Counted from the first letter of the stretch, positions 1-6,814 are shown. The stretch is 10,322 nt of DNA from Ruminococcaceae bacterium UBA4958 (GCA_002397355.1 DHAI01000115.1:1-10322), one strand, 5' to 3'. A program made the numbers and translations. Notes: generated from the letters alone by a model not told the origin.

Positions 1-774
1 CAGGCCGACAATTCCAATTCCGACCTCATGGCAAAGAACATGGTTTCCAAAAAATGCGACATGATCGTCGCAATCGCCACCCCGGCCGCGATGTCCGCTT
101 TCAGCGCGGCCCGAAACGCGGATATTCCCGTGGTGTTCACCGCCGTTTCGGATCCGGTTTCCGCGCAGCTCGTCTCATCGCTGGAAAAGCCGGGAAACAA
201 CTGCACCGGCTCGTCGGACGTGCTGCCGCTGGACGCGCAGGTCAAGATGATCCGGGCATTCCTGCCGAAAGCGAAAAAGCTCGGCGTGCTGTACACCACC
301 AGCGAGCCGAACTCCGTCTCGCAGCTGAAAACGCTCAAGGAAGTCGCGCCGAAATACGACTTCGAGGTCGTCGACGTCGGCATCACGAACTCCTCCGAAG
401 TGGCATCGGGCGCGGCGTCGCTCGTCGCGAAGGGCGTGGACTGCGTGAACAATTTCACGGACAACAATGTGGTGAACAGCCTGCCCGTGCTGCTGCAGGA
501 AACCGGCAAGGCGAAGATTCCGGTGTTCGGCAGCGAAGTCGAGCAGGTGAAGAACGGCTGCCTCGCTTCCCAGAGCATCGATTACGTCGCGCTCGGAAAA
601 GAAACGGGAAAGATGGCCGCTAAGATCCTGAAAGGCGAGGCAAAAGCTTCCGAAACGCCGGTTTACGTGGTTTCGGAAGGAAAGCCGGTCTATAACAAGT
701 CCGTTCTTGGAGCTTTCGGCCTGACGCTCCCCTCCGACTACGCAGGGGCGGAAGCCGTGGAAGCTTCCAAGTAG
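1..774 (+). CDS. ABC transporter substrate-binding protein, TrpX-like (5' partial)
   Basis: This is the extracytoplasmic solute-binding component of an ABC importer. The reading frame is open from base 1, so the gene starts upstream; 257 C-terminal residues are present and roughly 70, including the expected lipoprotein signal, are missing. The sequence fits the ABC_sub_bind family (PF04392/COG2984): DMIVAIATPAA near residue 29, VVFTAVSDPVSA, NCTGSSDVLP, a KKLGVLYTTSEPNS strand and KIPVFGSEVEQVKNGCLAS, followed by a DYVALGKETGKMAAKILKGE helix. Family members are annotated as tryptophan/tyrosine or general amino-acid/sugar binding proteins, so the ligand cannot be set from sequence alone. The permease starts 45 bases downstream and the ATPase follows, giving a complete binding protein-permease-ATPase operon. 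Family assignment is firm; substrate is not. Confidence 0.93.
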   Translation, partial: QADNSNSDLMAKNMVSKKCDMIVAIATPAAMSAFSAARNADIPVVFTAVSDPVSAQLVSSLEKPGNNCTGSSDVLPLDAQVKMIRAFLPKAKKLGVLYTTSEPNSVSQLKTLKEVAPKYDFEVVDVGITNSSEVASGAASLVAKGVDCVNNFTDNNVVNSLPVLLQETGKAKIPVFGSEVEQVKNGCLASQSIDYVALGKETGKMAAKILKGEAKASETPVYVVSEGKPVYNKSVLGAFGLTLPSDYAGAEAVEASK

Positions 775-819
775 CGGCGGCGCGTCATCCCGATTCTACG
801 GAAAGCTGGCCTGCGTTGT

Positions 820-1734
820 ATGGATATTTTTCTCGGTCTTGCAAACAACGTTCTGACGGAGGGGCTGATATACGCCGTCATGGCGATCGGCGTATACGTC
901 ACCTATTCCGTCCTGAATTTCCCGGACCTCTCGGTGGACGGGACCTTCCCGCTCGGCGCCTGCGTGACCGGCGCGCTGATCCTGAGGGGGGCGAACCCCT
1001 TGGCGGCCTGCCTGGTTTCGTTCCTCTGCGGCGCGGCGGCGGGTTGCGCGACGGGGCTGCTGCATGTGCGGTTGCATATCACGGACCTGCTTTCGGGCAT
1101 CCTGGTGATGACGGGGCTCTGGAGCGTGAACCTGGCCGTGACCGGCGGCACGGCCGTGCTGGCTTATTTCAAGGATCCGACCATCTTCAACTCCGGTTTC
1201 GGCGCGGCGCTGGCTACCGCGGCGGGTGACTGGGGCCCCGCGCTCCTCGCGCTGCTGTGCTGCGCGGCGGTCAAGCTGGCGGTCGACCTGTATCTCCGCA
1301 CGAAATCCGGCCTCCTGCTCCGCGCGGCGGGCGACAATCCGCAGTACGTCGTATCCCTCGGGAAAAACCCGGGGAATATGAAGATTCTCGGCCTGATGAT
1401 CGGCAACGGTTGCACGGCGCTCGCCGGCTCCGTCCTGAGCCAGCAGTCCGGCTCCGCAAACATCTACAGCGGCACTGGCATGGTCGTGATGGCCCTGGCT
1501 TCCGTCATTATCGGCACGAGCCTTTTCGGCCGTCTGAAAGCCCTGCGCGCCACGTCCGCAGTCGTGCTCGGCACGATCGTCTACAAAGCGTGCCTGGTGG
1601 CCGCCATGCAGCTCGGCCTGCCGACGAACTACCTGAAGCTGCTGATGGCCGTTCTGTTTACCGTCGCGCTGGTGCTCCGCCAGGCGGCGCCTTCCGGAAG
1701 GGGGAAAAAACATGTCGACCCGACCAAAATCTGA
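820..1734 (+). CDS. ABC transporter permease, TrpY-like
   Basis: A 304-residue integral membrane permease of the branched-chain amino acid/ribose permease superfamily (BPD_transp_2; COG4120-like). By eye there are about eight or nine hydrophobic segments. Family features are an N-terminal helix leading to FPDLSVDGTFPLGA (residues 34-47), and a cytoplasmic stretch around 163-187 (SGLLLRAAGDNPQYVVSLG) followed by MKILGLMIGNG, the likely coupling region that contacts the ATPase. Glycine-rich LAGSVLSQQSG and ALASVIIGTSLFG follow. The ATG at 820 gives the expected MDIFLGLANN start; its ribosome site is weak (GGAAAG around 800-805, 14 bases away), so translation may depend on the upstream gene 45 bases away. 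The 3' end overlaps the ATPase start by 23 bases. With the binding protein and ATPase it should form one importer of unknown substrate, possibly an aromatic amino acid. Confidence 0.93.
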   Translation: MDIFLGLANNVLTEGLIYAVMAIGVYVTYSVLNFPDLSVDGTFPLGACVTGALILRGANPLAACLVSFLCGAAAGCATGLLHVRLHITDLLSGILVMTGLWSVNLAVTGGTAVLAYFKDPTIFNSGFGAALATAAGDWGPALLALLCCAAVKLAVDLYLRTKSGLLLRAAGDNPQYVVSLGKNPGNMKILGLMIGNGCTALAGSVLSQQSGSANIYSGTGMVVMALASVIIGTSLFGRLKALRATSAVVLGTIVYKACLVAAMQLGLPTNYLKLLMAVLFTVALVLRQAAPSGRGKKHVDPTKI

Positions 1735-2530
1735 CGCTTCTTCGGAGTATCTGGTGCGCATGCGCCACATCTGCAAGACCTTCAACCCCGGAACAGTGAG
1801 CGAGGTGCCGCTTTTCCGCGACTTCAACCTCACCCTGCGCAGGGGCTCCTTTGCCGCCGTTGTCGGGAGCAACGGCTCCGGGAAGACGACGATCCTAAAC
1901 ATCCTCTGCGGGAGCGTGACGCCGGATTCCGGCGAAGCGGCCGTCGCCGGGCAGGAAATCGTCGGCATGCCGGAATACCGGATCTCGAGGTTCGTCGGCC
2001 GCGTCTTTCAGGACCCGGCGGCGGGCACATGCCCGGCTCTGACCGTGCTGGAAAACCTCTCGCTGGCCGACAATAAGGGAAAGCGCTTCGGCCTTTCCGG
2101 CGGCGTTTCCCGGAAGCGCACGGACTTCTACCGCTCGCAGCTCGAACTGCTGAAGCTCGGGCTGGAAGACAAGCTGGATCTCCCCGTGGCCAGCCTTTCC
2201 GGCGGGCAGCGGCAGGCTCTCGCACTGCTGATCTGCGTGATGACGCCCATCAAGCTGCTGATCCTGGACGAACACACGGCCGCCCTCGACCCGAAATCCA
2301 GCGAAACCGTCATGGAGCTGACCGACCGCATCGTGCGCGAAAAGCGCCTGACCGTGCTGATGGTGACGCACAACCTGAAATACGCCGTCGGCTACGGAGA
2401 TCGCCTCCTGATGATGCACCGCGGGCGCATCGTGCTGGACGCCGAAGGGGAAGCAAAGCGCGCGCTCGGCATCCGCAGCCTGACGGAGAAATTCGACGAG
2501 ATCAGCCTGGAGGCCGGCAATTCCGTCTGA
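1712..2530 (+). CDS. ABC transporter ATP-binding protein, TrpZ-like
   Basis: A 272-residue cytoplasmic ATPase that powers the importer encoded just upstream (COG1101-like). All nucleotide-binding motifs are intact: Walker A GSNGSGKT (residues 52-59), Q-loop glutamine 100 in VFQDP, signature LSGGQ (162-166), Walker B LLILDE (182-187), D-loop ALDP, and switch histidine 220 in MVTHN. The C-terminal part (RLLMMHRGRIVLDAEGE) is also normal for the group. The start at 1712 overlaps the permease by 23 bases; a purine-rich site GGAAGGGGG (1696-1704) lies at good distance, so the start is well supported and the two genes are probably made in balance. A strong hairpin terminator follows the stop by 20 bases, which ends the operon. 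Function as the transporter's ATPase is secure; substrate is unknown. Confidence 0.95.
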   Translation: MSTRPKSDASSEYLVRMRHICKTFNPGTVSEVPLFRDFNLTLRRGSFAAVVGSNGSGKTTILNILCGSVTPDSGEAAVAGQEIVGMPEYRISRFVGRVFQDPAAGTCPALTVLENLSLADNKGKRFGLSGGVSRKRTDFYRSQLELLKLGLEDKLDLPVASLSGGQRQALALLICVMTPIKLLILDEHTAALDPKSSETVMELTDRIVREKRLTVLMVTHNLKYAVGYGDRLLMMHRGRIVLDAEGEAKRALGIRSLTEKFDEISLEAGNSV

Positions 2531-2550
2531 CCGGCGCGGAACAGACAAAA

Positions 2551-2589
2551 GGCAGGAGGCCCGCCGATTTTCCCGGCGGGCCTCCTGCC
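2551..2589. terminator. Two-way intrinsic terminator between convergent genes
   Basis: A perfect 16-bp stem (2551-2566 with 2574-2589) closes a 7-base loop ATTTTCC. On the - strand the hairpin is followed by TTTTGTCTGT, a usable U-tract for the HAD phosphatase gene. On the + strand it is followed by CGATTCTTTC, a weaker T-rich tail behind the ABC operon. It sits in the 72-base gap between the convergent stops at 2530 and 2603, so it likely serves both directions. Confidence 0.85.
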
Positions 2590-2602
2590 CGATTCTTTCA
2601 AC

Positions 2603-3427
2603 TTAATCCAGAACCCAGTTCTCAATCGCCTGCGCGACGCCGTCCTCTTCGTTCGACGCCGTAACGCGGTCCGCAGCCGCGAGCGCCTCCCCGCTCGCGT
2701 TCCGCATGGCGACGCCGAGGCCTGCGAAGCGCAGCATGGCGACATCGTTGCCGCTGTCCCCGACTGCCATGACCTCTTCCGGAGCAATGCCCAGCTTCTC
2801 GCAGAGGCGCCGCAGGGCCTCCCCTTTGCTGCACGAAGCCGCATTGACTTCCAGGTTCGTATCAAACGAGGAGCAGACGGAATAATCCGGCATTTCCCCC
2901 ACCTTTTTGGCAAGGCGGTCCCGCTCTTCCACCGGGAGATACGGCATGTTGATTTTTTCGATGCAGAACCGACGGGCCCGGATGAAGCCCGGCAGGTCGT
3001 CCACAAAGGTCTGCGTTTTCAGGGTAAGACTCGTGAGCCATGCCGGCGGATTCATGCGGAGCATCCCGGCGAGCGTTTCTCTGTCGGAATAGGTGTCGAA
3101 CATCGCATAGGCTTCCACAAGGTAGCCGGTCGGGCAGAGAAGCGCGAGGATACGGTCCGTCTGTTCCCGCGTCATCAGGTTCGTGTAAAAGGGGGAGCGG
3201 TCCTTCAGATCCACCACGGCCGCCCCGTTCGAGGTGACGCACCAGCGCACGCCGGGCAGGGAAAGCACCCGCTGCGGAAATGTCTTGAGCACACGGCCGC
3301 TCGCCGGGACGACGGCGCAGCCCCGGCGCGACGCCTCGCGCACGGCCGCTTCCGTCCGGGGGGAAACGGTCTTGTCTTCGCGCAGCGCGGTGCCGTCGAG
3401 ATCAAATGCCACAAGGCGGATTTTCAT
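2603..3427 (-). CDS. HAD-superfamily hydrolase, Cof type
   Basis: A 274-residue cytoplasmic phosphatase of the Cof/YkrA-type HAD subfamily IIB, expected to dephosphorylate small phosphorylated metabolites such as sugar phosphates or flavin/cofactor phosphates. Motif I is DLDGT with nucleophile D9 and acid D11; motif II is S43 in PASGR; TSNGA follows at 65-69; motif III is K201; motif IV is GDSGND (223-228), then GVAMRNA and NEEDGVA. The C2-type cap lies between roughly residues 80 and 190. Length is normal. The ATG at 3427 has a GGGAG site seven bases upstream (3435-3439) and overlaps the flavodoxin stop as ATGA, so the two are almost certainly co-transcribed and translationally coupled. A flavin-linked substrate would fit the neighbour, but that is inference; Cof-type enzymes are promiscuous. 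Confidence 0.93.
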   Translation of the reverse strand: MKIRLVAFDLDGTALREDKTVSPRTEAAVREASRRGCAVVPASGRVLKTFPQRVLSLPGVRWCVTSNGAAVVDLKDRSPFYTNLMTREQTDRILALLCPTGYLVEAYAMFDTYSDRETLAGMLRMNPPAWLTSLTLKTQTFVDDLPGFIRARRFCIEKINMPYLPVEERDRLAKKVGEMPDYSVCSSFDTNLEVNAASCSKGEALRRLCEKLGIAPEEVMAVGDSGNDVAMLRFAGLGVAMRNASGEALAAADRVTASNEEDGVAQAIENWVLD

Positions 3428-3963
3428 GCGTTCGCTCCCGCTTTCGTTTTGATTTTTTCCGCAAACGCGGCGATCCGCTCATCGGAGATGGTCACGAAAT
3501 CGCTCTTGCCGTCCGGCGCGGGGATCCCGTTCGCCCTCGCATAGGATTTCACGATAAAGCGGTCGACCGCGCGTTCCAGCGCGTTCAGCTTGGTAAAATA
3601 AAACGCGCCGCCGAACGAGCTGCAGGCAAACGCGCACGCGGCAAGCTCTTTCGGCAGGTTCTGCTTCAGATAGCCGCGCACCGTCTCCTCGTTTTGGGAG
3701 AGACAGGCAAAGAACACGGCAAACGGCTTGCGCGACAGCGCGCCGCCGTTCTGCCGGCAATACGTCTTCATCGTTTTCGGAATCGCGCCGCCGTAGACAG
3801 GCGCACCGACGACCACGCAGTCATAGCGAGAAACGTCGCCGAAAAAGCGTTTCAGTTCCCAGACCTCCGTGTCGCCCCCGAGCGCCGCGGCAAGCCTGGC
3901 CGCGCAGGCGGCCGTGGCGCCGTGCGTCGTCTCATACAGGATCAGCGTTTTGATAAGAATCAC
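3424..3963 (-). CDS. Flavodoxin-domain protein (HemG/flavodoxin_5-like)
   Basis: A 179-residue flavodoxin-like FMN-binding protein, probably a cytoplasmic electron carrier or NAD(P)H-independent oxidoreductase domain. The N-terminus LILYETTHGATAA (residues 7-19) forms the FMN-phosphate loop, GAPVYGGAIPK (53-63) is the second flavin contact, and FACLSQNEE (85-93) plus SSFGGAFYF (115-123) cover the isoalloxazine side. The pattern resembles the flavodoxin_5 family that includes protoporphyrinogen oxidase HemG, but function within that group is usually unknown. The start is unusual: the first in-frame codon giving a full domain is GTG at 3963, with GGAAGG directly abutting it and no ATG nearby, so the exact start is uncertain. 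The stop overlaps the HAD start by four bases (3424-3427). Confidence 0.88.
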   Translation of the reverse strand: MILIKTLILYETTHGATAACAARLAAALGGDTEVWELKRFFGDVSRYDCVVVGAPVYGGAIPKTMKTYCRQNGGALSRKPFAVFFACLSQNEETVRGYLKQNLPKELAACAFACSSFGGAFYFTKLNALERAVDRFIVKSYARANGIPAPDGKSDFVTISDERIAAFAEKIKTKAGANA

Positions 3964-4108
3964 CCTTCCGCCCGCGGCACTTCAAAAATTTGGCTGGAAT
4001 GAACCCGGCAAAGCTGCACATCCTACCGGTGGCAGAGAAATCCGGATTCCGTTTCCGGATCTCCGGAATTCCCTGTTAGGGCGGGCTTGCAGCCCGCCCC
4101 GTCTTTTT
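3964..4108. other. Intergenic gap, flavodoxin to nitroreductase
   Basis: These 145 bases hold no plausible small gene. They contain a hairpin with a + strand T-run (4079-4109) and an inverted repeat built on TCCGGA (4040-4060), with a third TCCGGA at 4062-4067. I could not find a convincing -10/-35 pair for the flavodoxin-HAD genes here, so these may be read through from the nitroreductase promoter or use a weak promoter. Confidence 0.6.
4040..4060. repeat. Inverted repeat ATCCGGA-N7-TCCGGAT
   Basis: Seven-base arms ATCCGGA (4040-4046) and TCCGGAT (4054-4060) surround a seven-base spacer; a further TCCGGA is at 4062-4067, merging into the palindrome GGAATTCC (4065-4072). It lies 77 bases or more upstream of the flavodoxin start. 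It could be an operator or an RNA stem; nothing in the sequence decides between them. Confidence 0.45.
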
Positions 4109-4109
4109 T
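4079..4109 (+). terminator. Hairpin with T-run on + strand, after nitroreductase stop
   Basis: A 9-bp GC-rich stem GGGCGGGCT/AGCCCGCCC (4079-4087 and 4091-4099) with loop TGC is followed on the + strand by CGTC and six T (4104-4109), a textbook intrinsic terminator. No + strand gene precedes it. On the - strand it begins about nine bases after the nitroreductase stop but is followed by TAACAG, not a U-tract. It may be a 3'-end stabiliser for the nitroreductase mRNA, a weak two-way terminator, or a block to antisense transcription. Confidence 0.6.
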
Positions 4110-4630
4110 CAGCGGAGAACCGAAACGTCGTCCGCGCGGCGCCGTTTCGGTTCCGGCGCGGCGCCCAGCGGATAGCCGACGCAAATGCAGCCGTACGGTT
4201 CATAATTGTCGGGAAGGTCCAGCTTCGCTTCAACGGAAGCGTCCCGCAGGCCCGGCAGAACCGAACAGATATAGCACGAGCCGAGGCCGAGCGCATAGGC
4301 GGCAAGCGCGATATTCTCGATGGCGCACGCGCAGTCCTCGCGGCCGTGGCGGAAATCCTTCGGGGCGGAAAGGACCACCACGGCGGGCGCCCCGTAGAAC
4401 GGGACATGCCCCGGCGCAAACGCTGCGCGGTTTCCCTCGGCGGCCGCCACGATCTCGTTCATCAGCGTCCTGTTCAGCACCACGGAAAAATGCCGGTTCT
4501 GAAGGCCCATCGCGGAAGGCGCGTACTTTCCGGCAAGGAGAATCCGGTCCAGAACATCGTCCGGAATCGGATCGGGCCGATAGGCGCGGATCGAACGGCG
4601 TTTCAGAAGCATTTCATAAGATTCGTTCAT
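4109..4630 (-). CDS. Nitroreductase family protein
   Basis: A 173-residue FMN-dependent oxidoreductase of the nitroreductase superfamily, normally a cytoplasmic dimer that uses NAD(P)H to reduce nitro compounds, quinones or unknown physiological substrates. Visible motifs are RRSIRAY (residues 11-17; FMN-phosphate contacts), APSAMGLQN (37-45), FYGAPAVVVL (78-87), the helix AIENIALAAYALGLGSCYI (103-121) and the end CVGYPLGAAPEPKRR. Two starts are possible. I chose ATG at 4630 because an AGGAGG site (4640-4645) sits nine bases before it and because MNESYEMLLKRRSIR is a normal family N-terminus; the ATG at 4654 has no ribosome site and would add eight residues. A strong promoter lies at 4679-4707. 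The ribosome site lies in a short palindrome. The exact substrate is not predictable. Confidence 0.92.
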   Translation of the reverse strand: MNESYEMLLKRRSIRAYRPDPIPDDVLDRILLAGKYAPSAMGLQNRHFSVVLNRTLMNEIVAAAEGNRAAFAPGHVPFYGAPAVVVLSAPKDFRHGREDCACAIENIALAAYALGLGSCYICSVLPGLRDASVEAKLDLPDNYEPYGCICVGYPLGAAPEPKRRRADDVSVLR

Positions 4631-4632
4631 AC

Positions 4633-4645
4633 AGGAGGACCTCCT
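4633..4645 (-). promoter_or_regulatory. Ribosome binding site inside a 13-base palindrome
   Basis: On the - strand the sequence reads AGGAGG-T-CCTCCT: the Shine-Dalgarno (4645-4640) is immediately followed by its own complement. A 5-bp hairpin with a three-base loop could cover the site. It decides the nitroreductase start at 4630 (nine-base spacing). Whether the hairpin matters for translation is unknown. Confidence 0.6.
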
Positions 4646-4678
4646 CTTTTTCATTGCCGACTGACGGTTTCAATTTTT

Positions 4679-4707
4679 ATTGTATGATATCACCGGCGGG
4701 AAGTCAA
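4679..4707 (-). promoter_or_regulatory. Sigma-70/A promoter for the nitroreductase
   Basis: On the - strand TTGACT (4707-4702) and TACAAT (4684-4679) are separated by exactly 17 bases; each hexamer matches consensus at five of six positions. Transcription would start near 4672, leaving a leader of about 40 bases to the ATG at 4630. This is the best promoter in the window. Confidence 0.82.
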
Positions 4708-4733
4708 GCTTTCCACTTCGGGTGGCAAAGCGT

Positions 4734-4762
4734 TTTACTTTCCCGCATGAAAGTGATATGAT
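4734..4762 (+). promoter_or_regulatory. Promoter for the DMT transporter, extended -10
   Basis: TATGAT (4757-4762) is preceded directly by TGA, a TGn extended -10 element. A partial -35 TTTACT (4734-4739) lies 17 bases upstream. Transcription would begin about 4769, some 44 bases before the ATG at 4813. It is back-to-back with the nitroreductase promoter, the two -35 boxes being 26 bases apart. Confidence 0.62.
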
Positions 4763-4812
4763 AAAAAAGTTGGCCTCACAGGGGGCAATTCATAAAAATA
4801 GAGGATGGTCCA

Positions 4813-5829
4813 ATGGTTTCCAAGAAAAAAGGCGCATGGTACATCATTCTGGCAACGATTTTCTTCAGCTCGATGGAAGTGGCCCTGAAGCTCACGGGCG
4901 GGCAGTTCAACCCGATCCAGCTCACGTTCCTCCGCTTCCTGATCGGCGGCCTGGTGCTGTTCCCCCTTGCGGTGAACGAGGGGAAAAAGAAAGGTTTCTC
5001 GCTCCGGCGCTTCGACATCGGCTTTTTCCTGCTGACAGGCCTCATCTGCGTCGTCGTCAGCATGATCCTGTTCCAGCTCAGCGTTCTTTACTCGCCGGCC
5101 TCCGCGGTCGCCGTGCTGTTCAGCTGCAATTCCGTCTTCGTGGTGATGTTCGCCTACCTGCTCCTGCGTGAGCCGATCCGCCGCCACACCGTTGTTTCCA
5201 TCCTGGTGATCGTCGCTGGCATGCTGGTGATCGTCGATCCGCTGAGCGGAAAGGGCAGCGCCGCGGGGACGGTCTGCGTACTGGGCTCCGCCGTGACCTT
5301 TGCGCTCTACAACATACTGGGCCGCACGCGCAGCGGCCGCTGCGGGGGCATCACGCTGACCTGCGCAAGCTTCTTTGCCGGCTGCGCCGAAATGCTCGCG
5401 ATCATCGGCCTCAGCCATATCCCCGCGCTGGCGCGGCAATTCAGGAGCATGGGGCTTTCGATCTTTTCCGAAGTCCCCCTCCTGGAAGGCATCACGCTTC
5501 GGACGATCCCTTCCCTGCTGTATGTCGGCATCTGCGTGACGGGGCTGGGCTACACGTTTTACTTCCTCGCCATGGAGGCCACGGACGCCGCCACGGCGGC
5601 CCTCGTATTCTATATCAAACCGGTCCTTGCGCCGTTGTTTGCGCTCGCCGTCCTCGGTGAAGCGATCACGGGCCGGATGGCCCTGGGCATCGTTTTCATC
5701 CTCGCCGGTTCGCTGATCGCGTTTCTTCCGGTCCTCCGCAGAGGGAAAGCAGAGCCCCGGGCGGAAGATCTGCGAAAGTCGGAAGAAGAATTTGAGGCGA
5801 AAACGGGAAAAGCCTCAGCCAAACCATAG
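4813..5829 (+). CDS. DMT/EamA-family transporter
   Basis: A 338-residue inner-membrane permease of the drug/metabolite transporter superfamily with two EamA repeats (about residues 6-142 and 152-306) and ten hydrophobic segments by eye. Conserved marks are the end of repeat one, AYLLLREPIRRH (114-125), and the matching IKPVLAPLFALAVLGEAIT (268-286) of repeat two, where the proline and the glutamate of the last motif are family hallmarks. Members export amino acids, metabolites or drugs, and the direction and substrate cannot be read here. A charged tail of about 30 residues (308-338, rich in Glu, Lys and Arg) extends past the last helix into the cytoplasm. The ATG at 4813 follows GAGGA (4801-4805) by seven bases. 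It is a single-gene unit with its own promoter and a strong terminator. Confidence 0.93.
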   Translation: MVSKKKGAWYIILATIFFSSMEVALKLTGGQFNPIQLTFLRFLIGGLVLFPLAVNEGKKKGFSLRRFDIGFFLLTGLICVVVSMILFQLSVLYSPASAVAVLFSCNSVFVVMFAYLLLREPIRRHTVVSILVIVAGMLVIVDPLSGKGSAAGTVCVLGSAVTFALYNILGRTRSGRCGGITLTCASFFAGCAEMLAIIGLSHIPALARQFRSMGLSIFSEVPLLEGITLRTIPSLLYVGICVTGLGYTFYFLAMEATDAATAALVFYIKPVLAPLFALAVLGEAITGRMALGIVFILAGSLIAFLPVLRRGKAEPRAEDLRKSEEEFEAKTGKASAKP

Positions 5830-5859
5830 GAAACGCGGCCTCCCCGTTTTCCCACGGAA

Positions 5860-5902
5860 AAAATCCCCGGCCCCAGGTAAAACGCCTGGGGCCGGGGATT
5901 TT
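5860..5902. terminator. Strong two-way terminator between convergent genes
   Basis: A perfect 18-bp stem (5860-5877 with 5885-5902) encloses the 7-base loop TAAAACG. The arms end in A/T runs: TTTT on the + strand after the GC core, and TTTTTT on the - strand (complement of 5858-5863). It lies 31 bases after the DMT stop and 43 bases after the Mrp stop, so it closes both transcripts. The rest of 5830-5945 shows no gene. Confidence 0.9.
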
Positions 5903-5945
5903 CCGCATCTTTGGGGCGATTTTCCCGACGGGATGCGCGCCGCGC

Positions 5946-6794
5946 TCAGATCTTCCGCTTCGGCGTTTTGCGGACCGCCGCGGCCGCGTCCCGCAGCCAG
6001 GGGGCTTCGATGTCTCCGGCGCGGCCGGCGTCGCACAGGCGAGCGATCTCCGGGTCAAGCGGCACGCGCCCGAGAACGCGCACGCCGCTGCGCGCGGCCG
6101 TTTCCTCCAGGCGGCTCTCGCCGAACACAGGGATCTCCTTCCCGCAGTCCGGGCACTTGACATAGCTCATGTTCTCCACCACACCGAGAATCGGGACGCC
6201 CATCATCCGGGCCATATTGACGGCTTTCGAAACGATCATCGAAACCAGCTCCTGCGGAGAAGTCACGATCACGATACCGTCCACCGGCAGCGACTGGAAC
6301 ACCGTGAGCGGCACGTCGCCCGTCCCCGGCGGCATATCGACAAACAGGAAGTCCACGTCGCCCCATACGACGTTCGACCAGAACTGCTTGATCACACCGG
6401 CGATCATCGGTCCCCGCCACACGACCGGCGTCGTCTCGCTGTCCAGAAGCAGGTTGATGGACATCACGCCGATGCCGGCGGCCGTTTTTGCCGGCAGGAT
6501 GCCGTCCTCATTGCCGAGCGCCTTGCCGTGCAGCCCGAACATCTTCGGGATGGAAGGTCCGGTTATGTCGGCGTCCAGGATTCCCGTGCGGAGCCCCGAA
6601 CGGTTCAGCAGCGCCGCGAGCGCGGCGGTCACGAAGCTCTTGCCGACGCCGCCCTTTCCGCTCACGACGCCGACGACGCGGCCGATCCTGCTTTTCGGGT
6701 TCGGCTTTTCCAGAAAATCGGCCGGGGTTTTGCGGCGGGAAGCGCAGTTCTCCGCACACTCGGAGCAATTGTGGCTGCAGTTTTCCTCACTCAT
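5946..6794 (-). CDS. Mrp/NBP35-family iron-sulfur carrier ATPase
   Basis: A 282-residue cytoplasmic P-loop protein of the Mrp/ApbC/NBP35 family, which holds and delivers Fe-S clusters to apoproteins. It has the deviant Walker A GKGGVGKS (residues 46-53), DADITGPS (74-81), the DMPPGTGD box (153-160) and VENMSYVKCPDC, whose CPxC cysteines 214 and 217 bind a bridging cluster in the dimer. The N-terminus carries an extra cysteine cluster, C6-x3-C10-x2-C13-x3-C17, as in eukaryotic NBP35-like and many clostridial versions, suggesting a second cluster site. I chose ATG at 6794, with GGAGGG ten bases upstream (6805-6810); the longer reading from GTG at 6812 would overlap that site. It is the last gene of the - strand run and ends before a strong terminator. 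Confidence 0.94.
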   Translation of the reverse strand: MSEENCSHNCSECAENCASRRKTPADFLEKPNPKSRIGRVVGVVSGKGGVGKSFVTAALAALLNRSGLRTGILDADITGPSIPKMFGLHGKALGNEDGILPAKTAAGIGVMSINLLLDSETTPVVWRGPMIAGVIKQFWSNVVWGDVDFLFVDMPPGTGDVPLTVFQSLPVDGIVIVTSPQELVSMIVSKAVNMARMMGVPILGVVENMSYVKCPDCGKEIPVFGESRLEETAARSGVRVLGRVPLDPEIARLCDAGRAGDIEAPWLRDAAAAVRKTPKRKI

Positions 6795-6814
6795 ACGGTT
6801 CGATCCCTCCACTT

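Noticed and set aside
796..1968. 390-residue - strand open frame across the ABC permease and ATPase
   Set aside because: It is low-complexity Arg/Gln/Glu-rich sequence without a domain, opposite two genes with complete family motifs.
4631..4654. Longer nitroreductase start at 4654
   Set aside because: It has no ribosome site and would translate through the AGGAGG that serves the ATG at 4630.
6795..6812. GTG start at 6812 for the Mrp protein
   Set aside because: The codon overlaps the GGAGGG ribosome site that properly serves ATG 6794, and family N-termini begin close to the cysteine cluster.
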